Origin: Ambrosia x helenae
Lineage: Eukaryota; Streptophyta; Magnoliopsida; Asterales; Asteraceae
NCBI GenBank assembly: GCA_030844895.1
Contig: CM061226.1
Span: 117,042,574 to 117,106,573 of the forward strand
Length of the DNA: 64,000 nt
Direction of reading: 5' to 3'
Shown here: in pieces, positions 36,896-48,015 of the stretch
Position numbering within the stretch: position 1 is the stretch's first letter
Layout of the letters: every line of letters begins with the position of its first letter
Program-made: the position numbers and the translations under genes
The notes under the pieces: generated by a model
Told to the model about the DNA's origin: nothing
Database searches by the model: none
Seen by the model: only the letters and a program-made list of their open reading frames with translations

Positions 36896-37929
36896 TGTGA
36901 CTGCCGAGCCCTCAAATGCTTTGGAGGCCGGCCTATAATTACCGTGTATGATTGATTATAGGTCATTTGGTTTCTTTTTGCCAAAAACTCATCAGATGAC
37001 ACCAACTTCGGTTCAATGGGACCAAAGGGTACACTGAACTTAACTGGTTTCTGAATTACACTTAGGTTGGGTTCAAAACCAGGTTCGGTTCCAAATCCAG
37101 CTATTGTGCACACCTCTACCTATAGGTGACAACATTAACCATTCATTGTTGAAATTGAAACATGTAGTATCAACCAATAATGGAAGTTCGAAAATTCACA
37201 TCACTACCATGGTAGGTTTTATGAATCTACTGTATAGACCGCTAACCTTTTTACAAAAGATCAACAACAGGACCACATTTGATATCATGTTTAAACCGAC
37301 TAGAAACCAAACACTACATTGGTGATATCATGATGCAAATGTGGATTGACCTCTCCATGCTCATTGTAGTAACACTCCACATCGGACATAAGTTGTTGAG
37401 TTGTCAGCGAAAGCAAAGAATTATACCATTTAAAAGCATATAACTAGCATAGAAATGAGTTAGCTATTTTTGTTTCTTTAAAAGAAACTTTTATAAATAA
37501 TTTTGACATGTAAATAATTTATTTTACAAGATATACTTTTTTTACAATCTTGCAAATTTAAGGAGGCAAAGCAACCCACTGTTATTAAATCATTTAGCTA
37601 CCCGTTTACAAATCAAATACCAACTATATTGTTCATTTGTTACAACTTGAAAGCATTGAAATAAAATTATATTGTAAACAAAACTACATGTCTCTAAACA
37701 TTTATTTCTTTATAATCTCAATTCATACGTTAATACAATGAGAAAACATATACATTTCTGCCTTTATAATCTCTAATATAATGAAAAAACAAAACCTATG
37801 TCTTCATTTTTTGATATAGACTTGTACCTAATTTTTTTATACACTCACTAAAATAATCTCCTTGTTACAATCATCTCCCGCATAAAACTTCGAATAATAA
37901 TAAAACGCACGCAACTTTCAAATAAAACC
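36896..37929. other. Intergenic, no gene seen
   Basis: AT-rich sequence with short GGTTC/GAACC-rich stretches around 37010-37090 that resemble dispersed repeats elsewhere in the window. No coding or structural feature is supported. Confidence 0.4.
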
Positions 37930-38430
37930 ACTCCAATTTCAAATAAAACTACTCCAAAGGAGTAGAGACTCTCTTATCAAAAGCACATCTCTAATACCGT
38001 GGGCTGCCATACTCGGGTTTATCTACAACATTGAATACGGGATATGAATGTTGTTGGTTAGTCGAGTATGTTTCTAATAAATTATAATCAGAAACTTTAG
38101 CAGTCCCTATCGTTTGAAATACAATATTTGAGCTTTTGATGTCTCGAAGGAGGGTTCTTTATTGTGTGCTGAGTAAATTATGAAAGTGGTTTAGCCCACA
38201 CGTAGCCCCAAACAGGCATACCTTAGATGCGGCTTCCATATAGAACAAGGAAGTAAACCCTTGCTCACATGGATCCGCTCCACATCTTCGTTGCAACATT
38301 TAGAAGATGGATTATGTTCCATCCCCATATATGGTTTCCTTTTATACACCTTTATGAACCCACTAGTTCCATTAGCCGATCAACAAAACCAATATTGGTA
38401 GGCTATCTTTCAGCTATTACTCTGTGTATA
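37930..38430 (-). pseudogene. Kinase relic (activation-loop region), kinase/PP2 family
   Basis: On the - strand this reads LRDIKSSNIVFQ and AKVSDYN (about 38145-38083), then a decayed NQQHSYPVFNVV and KPEYGSPRY, matching HRDIKSSNILLDE, AKVSDFG and the TPGYCDPLY activation segment of the kinase at 51096. Frames change several times. The HRD motif has become LRD. Confidence 0.75.
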
Positions 38431-39117
38431 GAAAATAGAAGCTTTGAATGAACTAGTTTAGAGCAATAGCTAATTTACAGTAATTGAAAAAGAAGATGAG
38501 ATCAAAGAGAAGTATGAGATGGGAAACCCTAGAACATACACACACATAACCTAATCTATCTTCTCCACTTCCTTTTAACCTACATAATTTGCTGGGCCTT
38601 GCTAACTATTGAATTGGGCTTTCAAACAGGGTTCATTGTGGTGGTATTAACATGAGTTGGGCTTAGGTCCATAGTTTAATGTACTTAAATAAATGAGACA
38701 CCTAATTAGATACTGTAATTTTTTTATTATTAGAAAACAAATAAAATATTTGCAAATTGCAACAGAAATAAATAATATCATCTAGTTTCGATGGTATTAA
38801 TAAATATTTTTGACTCGTTTGTGTAATTAATAAACCATGCATACCTCGAAAAAAGTAGTTCAAGAGAAAGGACGATTTAAATATGGTCATTGAATTATTT
38901 GAATCGAGGTTTCCAGGCTGTAGTGGGCACAATGTGATGGTGGAAACCATGTGCAGGCTTACCTTTTCTTGCCGGCTTCCAATTTATTTTTATTATATGA
39001 CATGTTTGTATGGTTTACATCATTAAATATTGTGACTAGAAGGATCTATAATCATTATTTTGTTGATTAAAATTAAAATATAATGCAATAAATAATTGTG
39101 GTTTGAATATTCTTGAA
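38431..39117. other. Intergenic, no gene seen
   Basis: AT-rich, without a recognisable frame, repeat boundary or RNA gene. Confidence 0.4.
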
Positions 39118-39560
39118 CTAGTAATTTTACTCTCCGCATGTTGCGGCATCTTCGGCCAGTCGAATTTATACGGTCTAATGAAAACGTATTGTACTAGACC
39201 TGACTTGTTTCCGAACAAAATTTACGTCTAAAGATAGATAAATTAAAAACGTATATAAAAATAAGCATGAAACGTTTTACATTTGACCTGACTTATTTCT
39301 GAAAAAACAAAATTTACATCGAAATGTAAACCAAGTTGAATTTATACGTATATAAAAATAAAAAAAAAACATAATAAAAGTAAACAAACGATGACCAAAC
39401 CAGGAAAAATTCCTAAAAAAGCGTAAATTTGTAATGTCACATAAAATTATTAAAGATAACGGGGTATGAATGAAAATCTAAAACACTTAAAGCCAAAAAA
39501 ATGTGAAACACTAAAAGATAAAACAAAAACACAAATACAACATAAAAACCGCAAAAAAGG
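39118..39560 (-). mobile_element. Helitron-like 3' end and body, - orientation
   Basis: The complement of 39118-39150 reads GCCGCAACATGCGGAGAG followed by TAAAATTACTAGT, i.e. a GC hairpin a short distance before CTAGT, as in the other Helitron termini here. The body towards 39560 is A-rich and non-coding. The other boundary is not located. Confidence 0.45.
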
Positions 39561-39823
39561 AACTATTCATAAGAAGCTTCAAGTTTTGTTATTATAACAT
39601 AATTGATTATAGATTTATAACCGTTCATTTTTACTCTATAAGTTAAACTGTTATAAATTTGTATATTACACAAGTTGAATATGAGAAAATGTACACTATA
39701 AATTTGTATATAACCTTTCTTAGTGAAATAACTTATTACAAAATACAATAAAACAAAAGGAGAAGGTTATATTTTAAAGTAAGGTCGTCTCTAAGGAACT
39801 ATGTACGACCCTCTACACTATGT

Positions 39824-39996
39824 CTAGGAACTCAATAGCTTCGAGAGCCAGGTAGCCAGAGAGTCAAATGTATCAAAAGGAAAGGAGGCGAAAACATGAT
39901 TATCAACACAAGCTTTTTCATGCATTGTAACTTTCTTAGATTCCAACTTCAACCCTGCTTGACCAGCTACGAACATGTTCTCCCTTAGGCCATCAA

Positions 39997-40027
<31 letters not shown>

Positions 40028-40260
40028 ACTCCAGTAAGGTCCACGCAGGCGTGTTCCCCACCCATCCATTCAAACACAAGGACATCCGTTGGGTGAATCG
40101 TAGACGTACCTTCTAGCATGTATGCCAGGAAGCTTACAAGGGCTTCTTTTTTGGTGAATATCCATGCGCGCTTGGATTGGGTTTGTTGAGAGGAAGTCCA
40201 CATCTCAAAGCCATTGGAGATGCTATTAGGGTAGTGTATCTTCGCACACCAGTCTCATTT
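39824..40260 (-). pseudogene. Retroelement nuclease-like domain relic (same family as 52243-52665)
   Basis: On the - strand, frames spell PTDVLVFEWMGGEHACVDLT, then GVS, and after a homopolymer, LDGLRENMFVAGQAGLKLES and KACVDNHVFASFPFDTFDSL. The same ordered blocks occur at 52243-52665. The D...CVDLTGVS...K arrangement resembles restriction-endonuclease-like (PD-(D/E)XK) cores that accompany some retroelements; that assignment is inference. The frame is interrupted by the 29-base homopolymer at 39997-40025. Confidence 0.6.
39997..40025 (+). repeat. Run of 29 consecutive G
   Basis: An uninterrupted G tract (poly-C, encoding polyproline, on the relic's coding strand). It sits exactly where the related copy at 52.5 kb reads VSPLVGL, so it is an expansion or an insertion inside the old reading frame. 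It could also be a sequencing or assembly artefact. Confidence 0.95.
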
Positions 40261-41289
40261 CTCTCTTCGAGTCGTGTGCAAAAAAATGTTGACCAAGAGC
40301 ACAAGGACATAGGATTATAACAGAGTCCATGTAATAAATCCTTAAAAAAAAAAATACAAGTTAGCCTAGTGTCACAACTCATCTAAATTTCAAGGCACAA
40401 TGTTGGAAAACTTGAATTTTCTAGAGATATTTTGAGACATCATGATCATGGGAAAATTCTGGAATACGTTTGGAATCAACTTTATGTGTTAATTTATAAC
40501 ACTACATGAATTTAACATAGAATTTGTTGGTTTCAGTAGTGTCTAAACAGGTTCAGGTATTTGATTCTTGTGTCGCAAGTGTTTTGGTTATGCATTTGAT
40601 TGTTGTTGTGTCACAAGTGAAACCCTTTTAAGTAAAAAATTTCTTTTTTTTTTTGGTTCTACTACACCATATTGCTTAAGGATCAAGTATCTACAAGTTT
40701 TTAGTTACTGCACATCCTTTTACACTATGTGGTTCAATCGTTGTATTATCACCACAAGGTACGGTACTGTATAATGGATTCTAGTATTCTACATGTTTCA
40801 TTGTATCTTGAGAATCGATTCGCCATGAAACTCTATATATGTACACAGCTACTTATTGCAACGATGTGGACAAAATTGCTTAATCTTGACAATAAAGTTA
40901 CTATAACGATAAAGATCATTCATTTGCCTTGAAGCATTTTGTAGTAAAGTATGATACAATTTTGTATTACACCTTAGCTAACCAACGTTTCATACGGAAA
41001 ATAATTACATAGTGAACATAACTAAAGCCAACAAAATTTGATTCTTCTCTACTCGTTAATTCATACATAAAATTGTAATTAAAAAACAACTAAACCTATA
41101 TGTTCATATGGATCATCATATGTAATATCTTCTCGACTTTTCTTATATCAATATTCAATAGTAAAGTCAATTTCAAATAACCACAATAATACAAACCTCC
41201 TTGTTAGAGGGCTCACACGACTTCAAATAAAACTACTCCTTTTTTTTTCAAGTAATCACTAAAATACAAACCTCCTTGTTACAAATCCT
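40261..41289. other. Intergenic, no gene seen
   Basis: AT-rich. 41190-41289 repeats words found around 37850-37950 (CTCCTTGTTACAA, ACTTCAAATAA) next to the other kinase relic, so the two relics share flanking sequence. Confidence 0.45.
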
Positions 41290-41690
41290 CCCACACAAGA
41301 CTTCAAATAAGACCACTCCAAAAGAGTATGCATAATACCCTTTTATTCAGATATCATCTCTCAACATAATCGACCATGATACTCAGCTTTACCTACAACA
41401 TTAGATAGCGGATATGAATGTTGTTGGTTAGCCAAGTTTGCTTTTTATAAACCATAGTTGGAGACGTTAACATTAGTTTTCACATGAAGTAGGGTATTTG
41501 AGCTTTTAATATCTCGATGGAGAATTCTTTGTTGAGTGTGAACGATATTATGAAGGTAGTATAGCTCACTTTTATCACCAGATATAACCTTGATGATCAT
41601 CAAGGTCCCCCACCATGTATATAGGAGGGTTCTCTCCATATCTTCTTTGCAAAATTTTGAAGATAGATCTCGTTTCATCTTATGAAAGAC
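41290..41690 (-). pseudogene. Kinase relic (catalytic and activation loop), kinase/PP2 family
   Basis: The - strand frame 41678-41445 contains TQQRILHRDIKSSNTLL and VNVSNYGL, where the intact gene at 51.1 kb has TQQRILHRDIKSSNILL and AKVSDFGL; the DFG aspartate and phenylalanine are lost. Downstream, NQQHSYPLSNVVGKAEY and a decayed VYSFGV-like end follow after frame changes. It has the same orientation and extent as the relic at 37930-38430, so both probably came from one duplication. Confidence 0.8.
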
Positions 41691-42152
41691 GTTTGTGGAT
41701 AAAAGTAAGAAGAAGCTAGCAATAGTTTACTTAAATAAATAAATGAGATGCCCTTCTCTGGCGTATGGTCTCGTTTCTCTTTCCGAGTCATGTGCACGTG
41801 TTAGATGCTGTAAGTATTGTCATAATGGAGAAATAATAATTAATAAATAAATAAACAAACAAACAAAATGTTTGCGTGTTTCAATAGAAATTGTATTCAT
41901 AATATCTATCAAATTGTTAAATATCTAGTGGTTGAAATTGAAGCTTTACCATGTTAAAGTTATTTCTAATTGTTTTATTACATAAAATGTGACGTGTGTA
42001 TGATATAATAAAAAAATTGATTTATATTGATCGAAAACCAAAAAAATGAATATCGGTATTAGCTCAGTTCGTCATCGTGACGCTATTTAGAATTCTATTT
42101 TCAATATTTTTTACATCGGAGTGTTAAGAAAAAAAAATTAAACGTGTATTTA
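41691..42152. other. Intergenic, no gene seen
   Basis: AT-rich with no supported feature. Confidence 0.4.
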
Positions 42153-42448
42153 GAGGGTGTTTGGGATTGAGTTTCAAAACAATTTATTGACTTATTGGCT
42201 TTTTCAAGAGGCCAATAAGCCAATAAGTTGTTTGTGTAACCCAAAAGCATTTTCTGTTTTGACTTTTGACTTTTAAAGGTGGAAAAACTGTTTTTGAGAA
42301 GTTAAAAATCCTGGCTTTTGGTTTTTGAAAAATATTACAAATCTACCACCCATACAACCAATATTCACAATAAGTTAAACGAAACACTTAAAAAAAACAA
42401 TCTATTGACTTTTTGACGTTTCTCATCTCAAAAGCTAATCCAAACACT
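42153..42448. repeat. Inverted-repeat element with GTGTTTGG ends (MITE-like)
   Basis: Left end GGGTGTTTGGGATTGAGTTT and, complemented, right end GTGTTTGGATTAGCTTTTGA. Inside are GCCAATAAGCCAATAAG and many TTGACTTTT words. Such GTGTTTGG-ended repeats are common in plant genomes; no target duplication was resolved. Confidence 0.5.
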
Positions 42449-42810
42449 TTTTTTTTAAAAAACTTCTTTTTTTAAAACTCCTAACATATTGTAATTACTA
42501 TTTATTTATCTTTAAAATGGATCTCTACTGCTTACCTATTGATTGTTTTATTTTGTGAAAATTGAACAGTTATATCAATCATTAACATATGCCCACTTTA
42601 AACATCAGAATCACCTACCACCATCATCATGACATATCATTTGATACTATTTGGGGTTTTTTTTTCGGGTTTACATCACAACTTTAGAATGTATTGAGAA
42701 AGTGACACTTTACAGAGACGAGTGTTGATCCTTTAAAAAAAATCTAAAAAAAATGGCCTATTCCTTTTATATATAGTACACACATTTTATCACTTCATAT
42801 TAGATTTATC

Positions 42811-45800
42811 TAGGGGTGAGCATTTCGTGGTTCGGACCCACAGGAACCTTGGACTCGACCCACGAGAACCTTGGACCCGAACCTTTTTAAATATATGGGT
42901 CCTGGTTTCCGGTTCTAGATTTATATGAATTATCGGTTACAGGTCGGGTCGGTTCTAAACCCACGGTTCAGAACCGTTTGTATTTTAATTAAAAAATAAA
43001 AAAATAATCTTTTTTAGTCTTTTCACTATTCGTTTTTGTCACACCCTCAAAATCCACTTGCGGAGTTTTACCGCGAGGCGCATGACAAACCAGGATCCAA
43101 ACCAACGATCACAATAAACAAGTCTAAATGAATATAAATGCAATTTCAAAACATAGTTTAAAATCCCGTTTACAGCGGAAGCTTATTCAAAAACAGTATC
43201 TCAACAATGAAATAATAGTTCAACTTTCAAAAGACCATGCAACCCTAGTTAGACGCCGTGCAGACGCGTGCGCCCTAGTCCAGTCGTGCTACCTTAGCGA
43301 CCTGAGAAAACATGTAAAAGTTTACGTCAGCACAAAAATGCTGGTGAGTTTACAGGTTTTGTATCCAAGTACCAAGTCCACCTGTCCATACTATAACAAA
43401 TCGAAAACCAGTATACGCTAGCTAGGCGTACGTTTTGTTACTACCACGATTGGAAAACCATTACTAACTCGAATACCAGATGTTGTGCCCGAAAAGTACC
43501 AAATGTTCCTGTTGTTCCTGTTTGAGACAATATGCACTCGCCCGGCCCTCCAAGCCGACGAGCGGGGTTGGTCACTCCCAATAGCGCTATTCACATTTCC
43601 CCGTTGTGCAAACCCGCACATTCATGGTTCCCCCCGGGACTTCCAAAGATCGTGTAGTATACAATAGAAACCCATAGTATGACAGTAATTACCAAGTAAT
43701 AGTTTTAACACATGTTTTCTCCCCCGAAAGTATAAAACCAGTTTAAAAGAGGGGCCGTAAACTCACCTTAAGTTGCGTTACTCCTTAACCCGAGTAAACT
43801 CAGCTGCTATGCTAGTCCCGTAAAGCGGCGACCTAACATACGACAGTTACAAGTACTTAGACTAATAACCCGCAGGTTAATTAGTCCCTAGATGTCCAGA
43901 CCATAACCAAGTTCGTTTGAAAACACCGTGACTGTTTAACTGACCCAAAGTACAAGACTCGACATCCCATTGGTGACCCGAGACTCCCCGTGTTATGTTT
44001 ACGCTCCACAACATACAATAACGCATTCACACTTAACATACGTTAACGCACAACAAGTTATAGCACATAGTTCACGTATCACCGAATTACATCCAAATAT
44101 ATGTTACCAAGTTATTAGACATGTTACGGGGTTCCTAGCATGTTACTACATGTTAAATCGGGTCTCGGAATGCTAATTTACACTTACATCAGCAGTACAC
44201 GCGATTAGGAAAAGTCAACTAGCATTTAGGTTGGTCAACTAGCAATTAGAAACCCTACTCGCCTCTATTATAGGCGATTAGGAGCTAATCACCTGAACTT
44301 ACTAGCAATTGGGGCTAATCACCTGAACTTACTAGCAATTAGGGCTAATCACCCCTACTGTCACACGAGTAGGCCTCTACTCGCCTGAGTTATAGGCGAT
44401 TAGCACCCTACTCGCCTATAACATAGGCGATTAGGAATGCTACTCGCCTGTAACCTTGCTGTTCCGGTTTTTCGCGCGTTTAACGCTCCAAATCAGATCC
44501 AGAACGTGTGTAACCACCCAATATCATCCCAAACACTATCCTAAACATGTTTAACCCTAAATCCTTTGTTTAACCTCGTATAATCAGTCCTGCATGCAAC
44601 CAAGTAATCCAAACACCATTCACATAGCATGCAACATCATACTAACACGCGTAATCATAACCCTAATATCCAATTACTGAGATTTCTATCATCATACTAT
44701 CAATATCAATACTGATCTAACATAATAACATATCAAATCATCATCATGAATCATAAAAATCCTAGCTTTCTAATCATACACACCCATAATGCATGCATAT
44801 TAGTTATAATCCGATTAACAACCCTTATTGACGATTTTCAGAAAGCTTTTTCGTTTAACAACAGGTATGGACCATTAGGGATTGATTAAAAACGTTTATA
44901 AAGAGTTATGGATGAAAATCAAACCTTAGGATTATGAAAGTATGATGATTCAAGCTTGAAACCTTGTGTTTTGATCAAAAATCGCCTTCCAGAGGTTGTT
45001 TATGTGTTGGGGCGGGTTATGGGACGACTAGGGTTTGTATAATGAAGTTTAGGAGGTTAAGTATGGTATTTATAGTCGTTTTTAGTCGTCCAGCCCGTTA
45101 CTAGCGAGTATGCAGCAGTTTCATGCGATTAGGGCTGCTAATCGCATGAATGTTCATGTGATTGGGCCTAATCGCCCCTACATACACACGATTAGGGCCC
45201 TACTCGCCCTTAAAGTTCCCTACTCGCCTCCCCTATAGGTGATTAGGCTTCCTAATCGCCTATAGGGGTTGGTTTTGTGCGTTTTGCGCGTTAAACCCCG
45301 TTTTAACATATGTTAATACATATTCACGTACCGACAAGTCACATAATTATTGTAAACACATAATACAAGTAAATACACATATTTACACTCGTTCACCAAT
45401 TCCCGGGACTCGAGACTCGTACGTTCCGTATGCCCTGACGATCCTACAAATCGTCACCGTTTGTACACTTGGTTAAGGACTGACATCTAACGAACCTTTA
45501 GACCAACATCCAATGATCTTCTAGACTAACCAATAGTTCCCGAACCATAACCCGACTTAACTAACCCAGTTAAGTACAACATACGCGTGACTCGCTAAGG
45601 TAGACTTTCATCTAAACAACGTTGTTAACCAGAATTTGCCGGGTGTCACACGTTTTATTGTAATCGATTTCATGTAATGTTAATACAATATTAAAAATAT
45701 TATTTATAATAATAACAATGTATTTTTCTTGAAATCTTTTTCGGATTAATGGATATGCATAGATGTGATGTATTATATAATATATATTATATCCAAATTT

Positions 45801-46476
45801 GAAGTAAATATTTATATATATCACTCTGATGTGTGTGTATGTATTTATTATGTATACATAACAGATTCACATAATGTTTCTATTGATGAAAATGATAAAA
45901 TTGTTACGAAAACATAAGTCGAAAAACGAAAAATGACTTAAAAACTCATGGGCTATTGTTAGATTGTCCGTTGTGGAAGCGCGAGTAGCACGACGCGAAC
46001 GAGGTTTCAGTGCCCGTGCTCACCCCTAGCCACAACAGCCCCACGCAAACAGTCCCGGCACAAGCACAAGCGATGGTGGTCGCATGGGTTAACCGAAAAA
46101 GGTGACATTTGGTCGCGCCGTTGCTCACCTCCAGTCACAACGGGGTCAAGTGACCGGATTACTTGATAGTCACGTTAGTGGCTTGGGCACGTTCGCTCGC
46201 GCGTACACAACGGACGGCCTTAGAACCATTTGGAAGAATTCTTTTACGAGCATGGTAAAAGAATAGGAATATGTAAATCCTTTAAAAGTGGTTATTGCAT
46301 TAAAGGGTTCTAAAGGGTAAGACCCTTTTACCCGACCCATCAGAACCTTTAGGACCCGGAACCACATAACCTTTTAAGGTTCGGTTCGTGGTTCCTAATT
46401 TCAACAATAAAAGGGTATACGGTTCTGGTGGGTCCTGGTCGGGTCAGGTCAGTTCCGGACCCTTTGCACAGCCCTA
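42811..46476. mobile_element. hAT-type non-autonomous element interrupted by a 2.6 kb insertion
   Basis: Starts TAGGGGTGAGCA and ends TGCACAGCCCTA, imperfect inverted repeats with the TAGGG end typical of hAT elements. An exact 8-bp target duplication GATTTATC lies at 42803-42810 and 46477-46484. Sub-terminal sequence is rich in GGTTC/GAACC words at both ends. Without the nested insertion it would be about 1.05 kb. No transposase is seen. Confidence 0.85.
43037..45650. mobile_element. Nested 2.6 kb element, probable solo LTR
   Basis: Bounded by a perfect 10-bp inverted terminus TGTCACACCC...GGGTGTCACA and flanked by the direct repeat CGTTTT (43031-43036, 45651-45656). TG...CA ends with a 5-6 bp target duplication fit an LTR left after recombination between two LTRs. 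No gag or pol frame is present. The interior has local repeats such as CTAATCACCTGAACTTACTA (twice near 44285-44335) and many TAGGCGATTAGG/CTCGCCT words. A long-LTR gypsy element is the likely source; a TIR transposon is the alternative. Confidence 0.75.
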
Positions 46477-46484
46477 GATTTATC

Positions 46485-46512
46485 TATCCCGGGACGCTCC
46501 TAATGAATAAAG
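46485..46512 (+). mobile_element. Degenerate Helitron 3' end
   Basis: CCCGGGACGCTCC followed by TAATGAATAAAGTAGTT resembles the hairpin and CTAGT termini of copies 1-3 but the second hairpin arm is decayed. It lies 8 bp after the hAT end, so the hAT element seems to have landed in an older Helitron. Confidence 0.45.
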
Positions 46513-46779
46513 TAGTTATATTAGTATATATATTAACTAGGTTAGAGTCCCGTGGGGACCCAAGGTTCACCCGAAAGTAAAATGAAAAAAAAAAAGTAGG
46601 AAAATAAGAATTGCATTATGCAATTTGATTTGGTTACTAAATGTTTGATGATGCAATATGTATGAATTTTGATGTTAAATGCAAAATGTCATCTAACAGT
46701 TTAATGTAACGAAATGATGGATATATCGAGTAAGTAAAGTTTAATTTGACATCTGCAAACTACATAGCATACTATCACA

Positions 46780-46983
46780 ATATCACACATTATATCATTT
46801 GGGTAATATCTATATTCTAATCATAACTAAGCTTAAGCATAGAACACTTATCATTTAGTTGGGGCTTAACGAACTTCAACCAATAATACACATTACATTA
46901 TTTAGGTAATATCTATATTCTAATCATAACTAAGCTTAAGCATAGAACACTTATCAATTAGTTGGGGCTTAACGAACTTCAAC
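46780..46983 (+). repeat. 103-bp tandem duplication
   Basis: Two adjacent near-identical copies of a unit containing GGTAATATCTATATTCTAAT and TTGGGGCTTAACGAACTTC. Non-coding. Confidence 0.85.
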
Positions 46984-48015
46984 CAATGGTCCATTTTCAT
47001 TACTTCAATTAAAATCTTCCAAGTCTTGCTTATTGATAGCTGATTTTTCACCTTCGAAGTTGTTATCATTGTCATCACGATCCTCGGAGTGCAGCTCATT
47101 TCCAATAATTTATGAAAACCTCCACCATTGTATTCCATATTTGTGTTCTACATAAAATATAGTTGTTGTAAAGATATGGATACGGTGATAAGTAAATTAA
47201 GAAACAATCCTTAACCCACTTACTTGAATGGGTAGCTTAAATTTTACATGTTATCTCTCCAATGGTTCAAACCGCTTACATAGCTAAAAAACAACTAATA
47301 AGAAAATGGGTCCAATGTCACATGTTGTAATATAAATTTCCTATATTTTATTAAAAAAATAGACACCAAAAGGATCAAACCCAAACCCATTTCAATATGT
47401 AGCCAAAAGGACCCATTGTACTTACACTTTAGGAAACTTTTGACATGTTACAAAATGCCGCCAAAAAACGTCATTATTTAAACTGTGTAAATATAGTACT
47501 TAACAATTAAAAATCTTAATAAATAACATCAACATCATAATCAATCATTCAAATCAATGACATTAAAATAATCTGCGTGTGAAATTGCCTTACCCATTAT
47601 ATACAAATTATTATTGACATATTAAAACTAGCACACTTAAAATTAGCACACTTATTGAAATCAAGATGATGATTATCGTTTAGTGACAATTGATTAAAGA
47701 AAGTCGTAATATCAAAATGAAAGTCGGTCAACAATGTTAAAATAAAATTCGTAATATTAGTAACATCAATAAATACGATTAAAAATCTTAATAATAAAAG
47801 TGTAGGAAAATAAATGTACATTGTTATCTTTAGATTATATTTAAATTATAAACTGTTAAATAGATTTAACATTGTTAAATAGATTTAAATAAATGTTTGA
47901 AAGAAAGTCATATATGTTTAAAAGAATATTGTTTCATGACAATTGATTAAAGGAAAGTTGTAATATCAAAATTAAAGTCGGTCAACAATATTAAAATGAA
48001 TTTCGAAATATTAGT
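46984..48015. other. Repeat-derived AT-rich DNA, Helitron-like body
   Basis: No gene. Near 46534 the complement reads GACTCTAACCTAGT, a possible - orientation Helitron end. Stretches at 47511-47570 reappear at 49437-49500, suggesting one repeat body split by the element at 48016. Confidence 0.45.

Noticed and set aside
36787..37113. 108-codon - strand frame
   Set aside because: Antisense to the + strand kinase fragment at 36793 plus repeat sequence; no family features of its own.
44260..44420. Regularly repeated short motifs resembling a CRISPR-like array
   Set aside because: Spacing and spacers are irregular, repeats are imperfect, and the host is a plant; they are sub-repeats of an LTR-like element.
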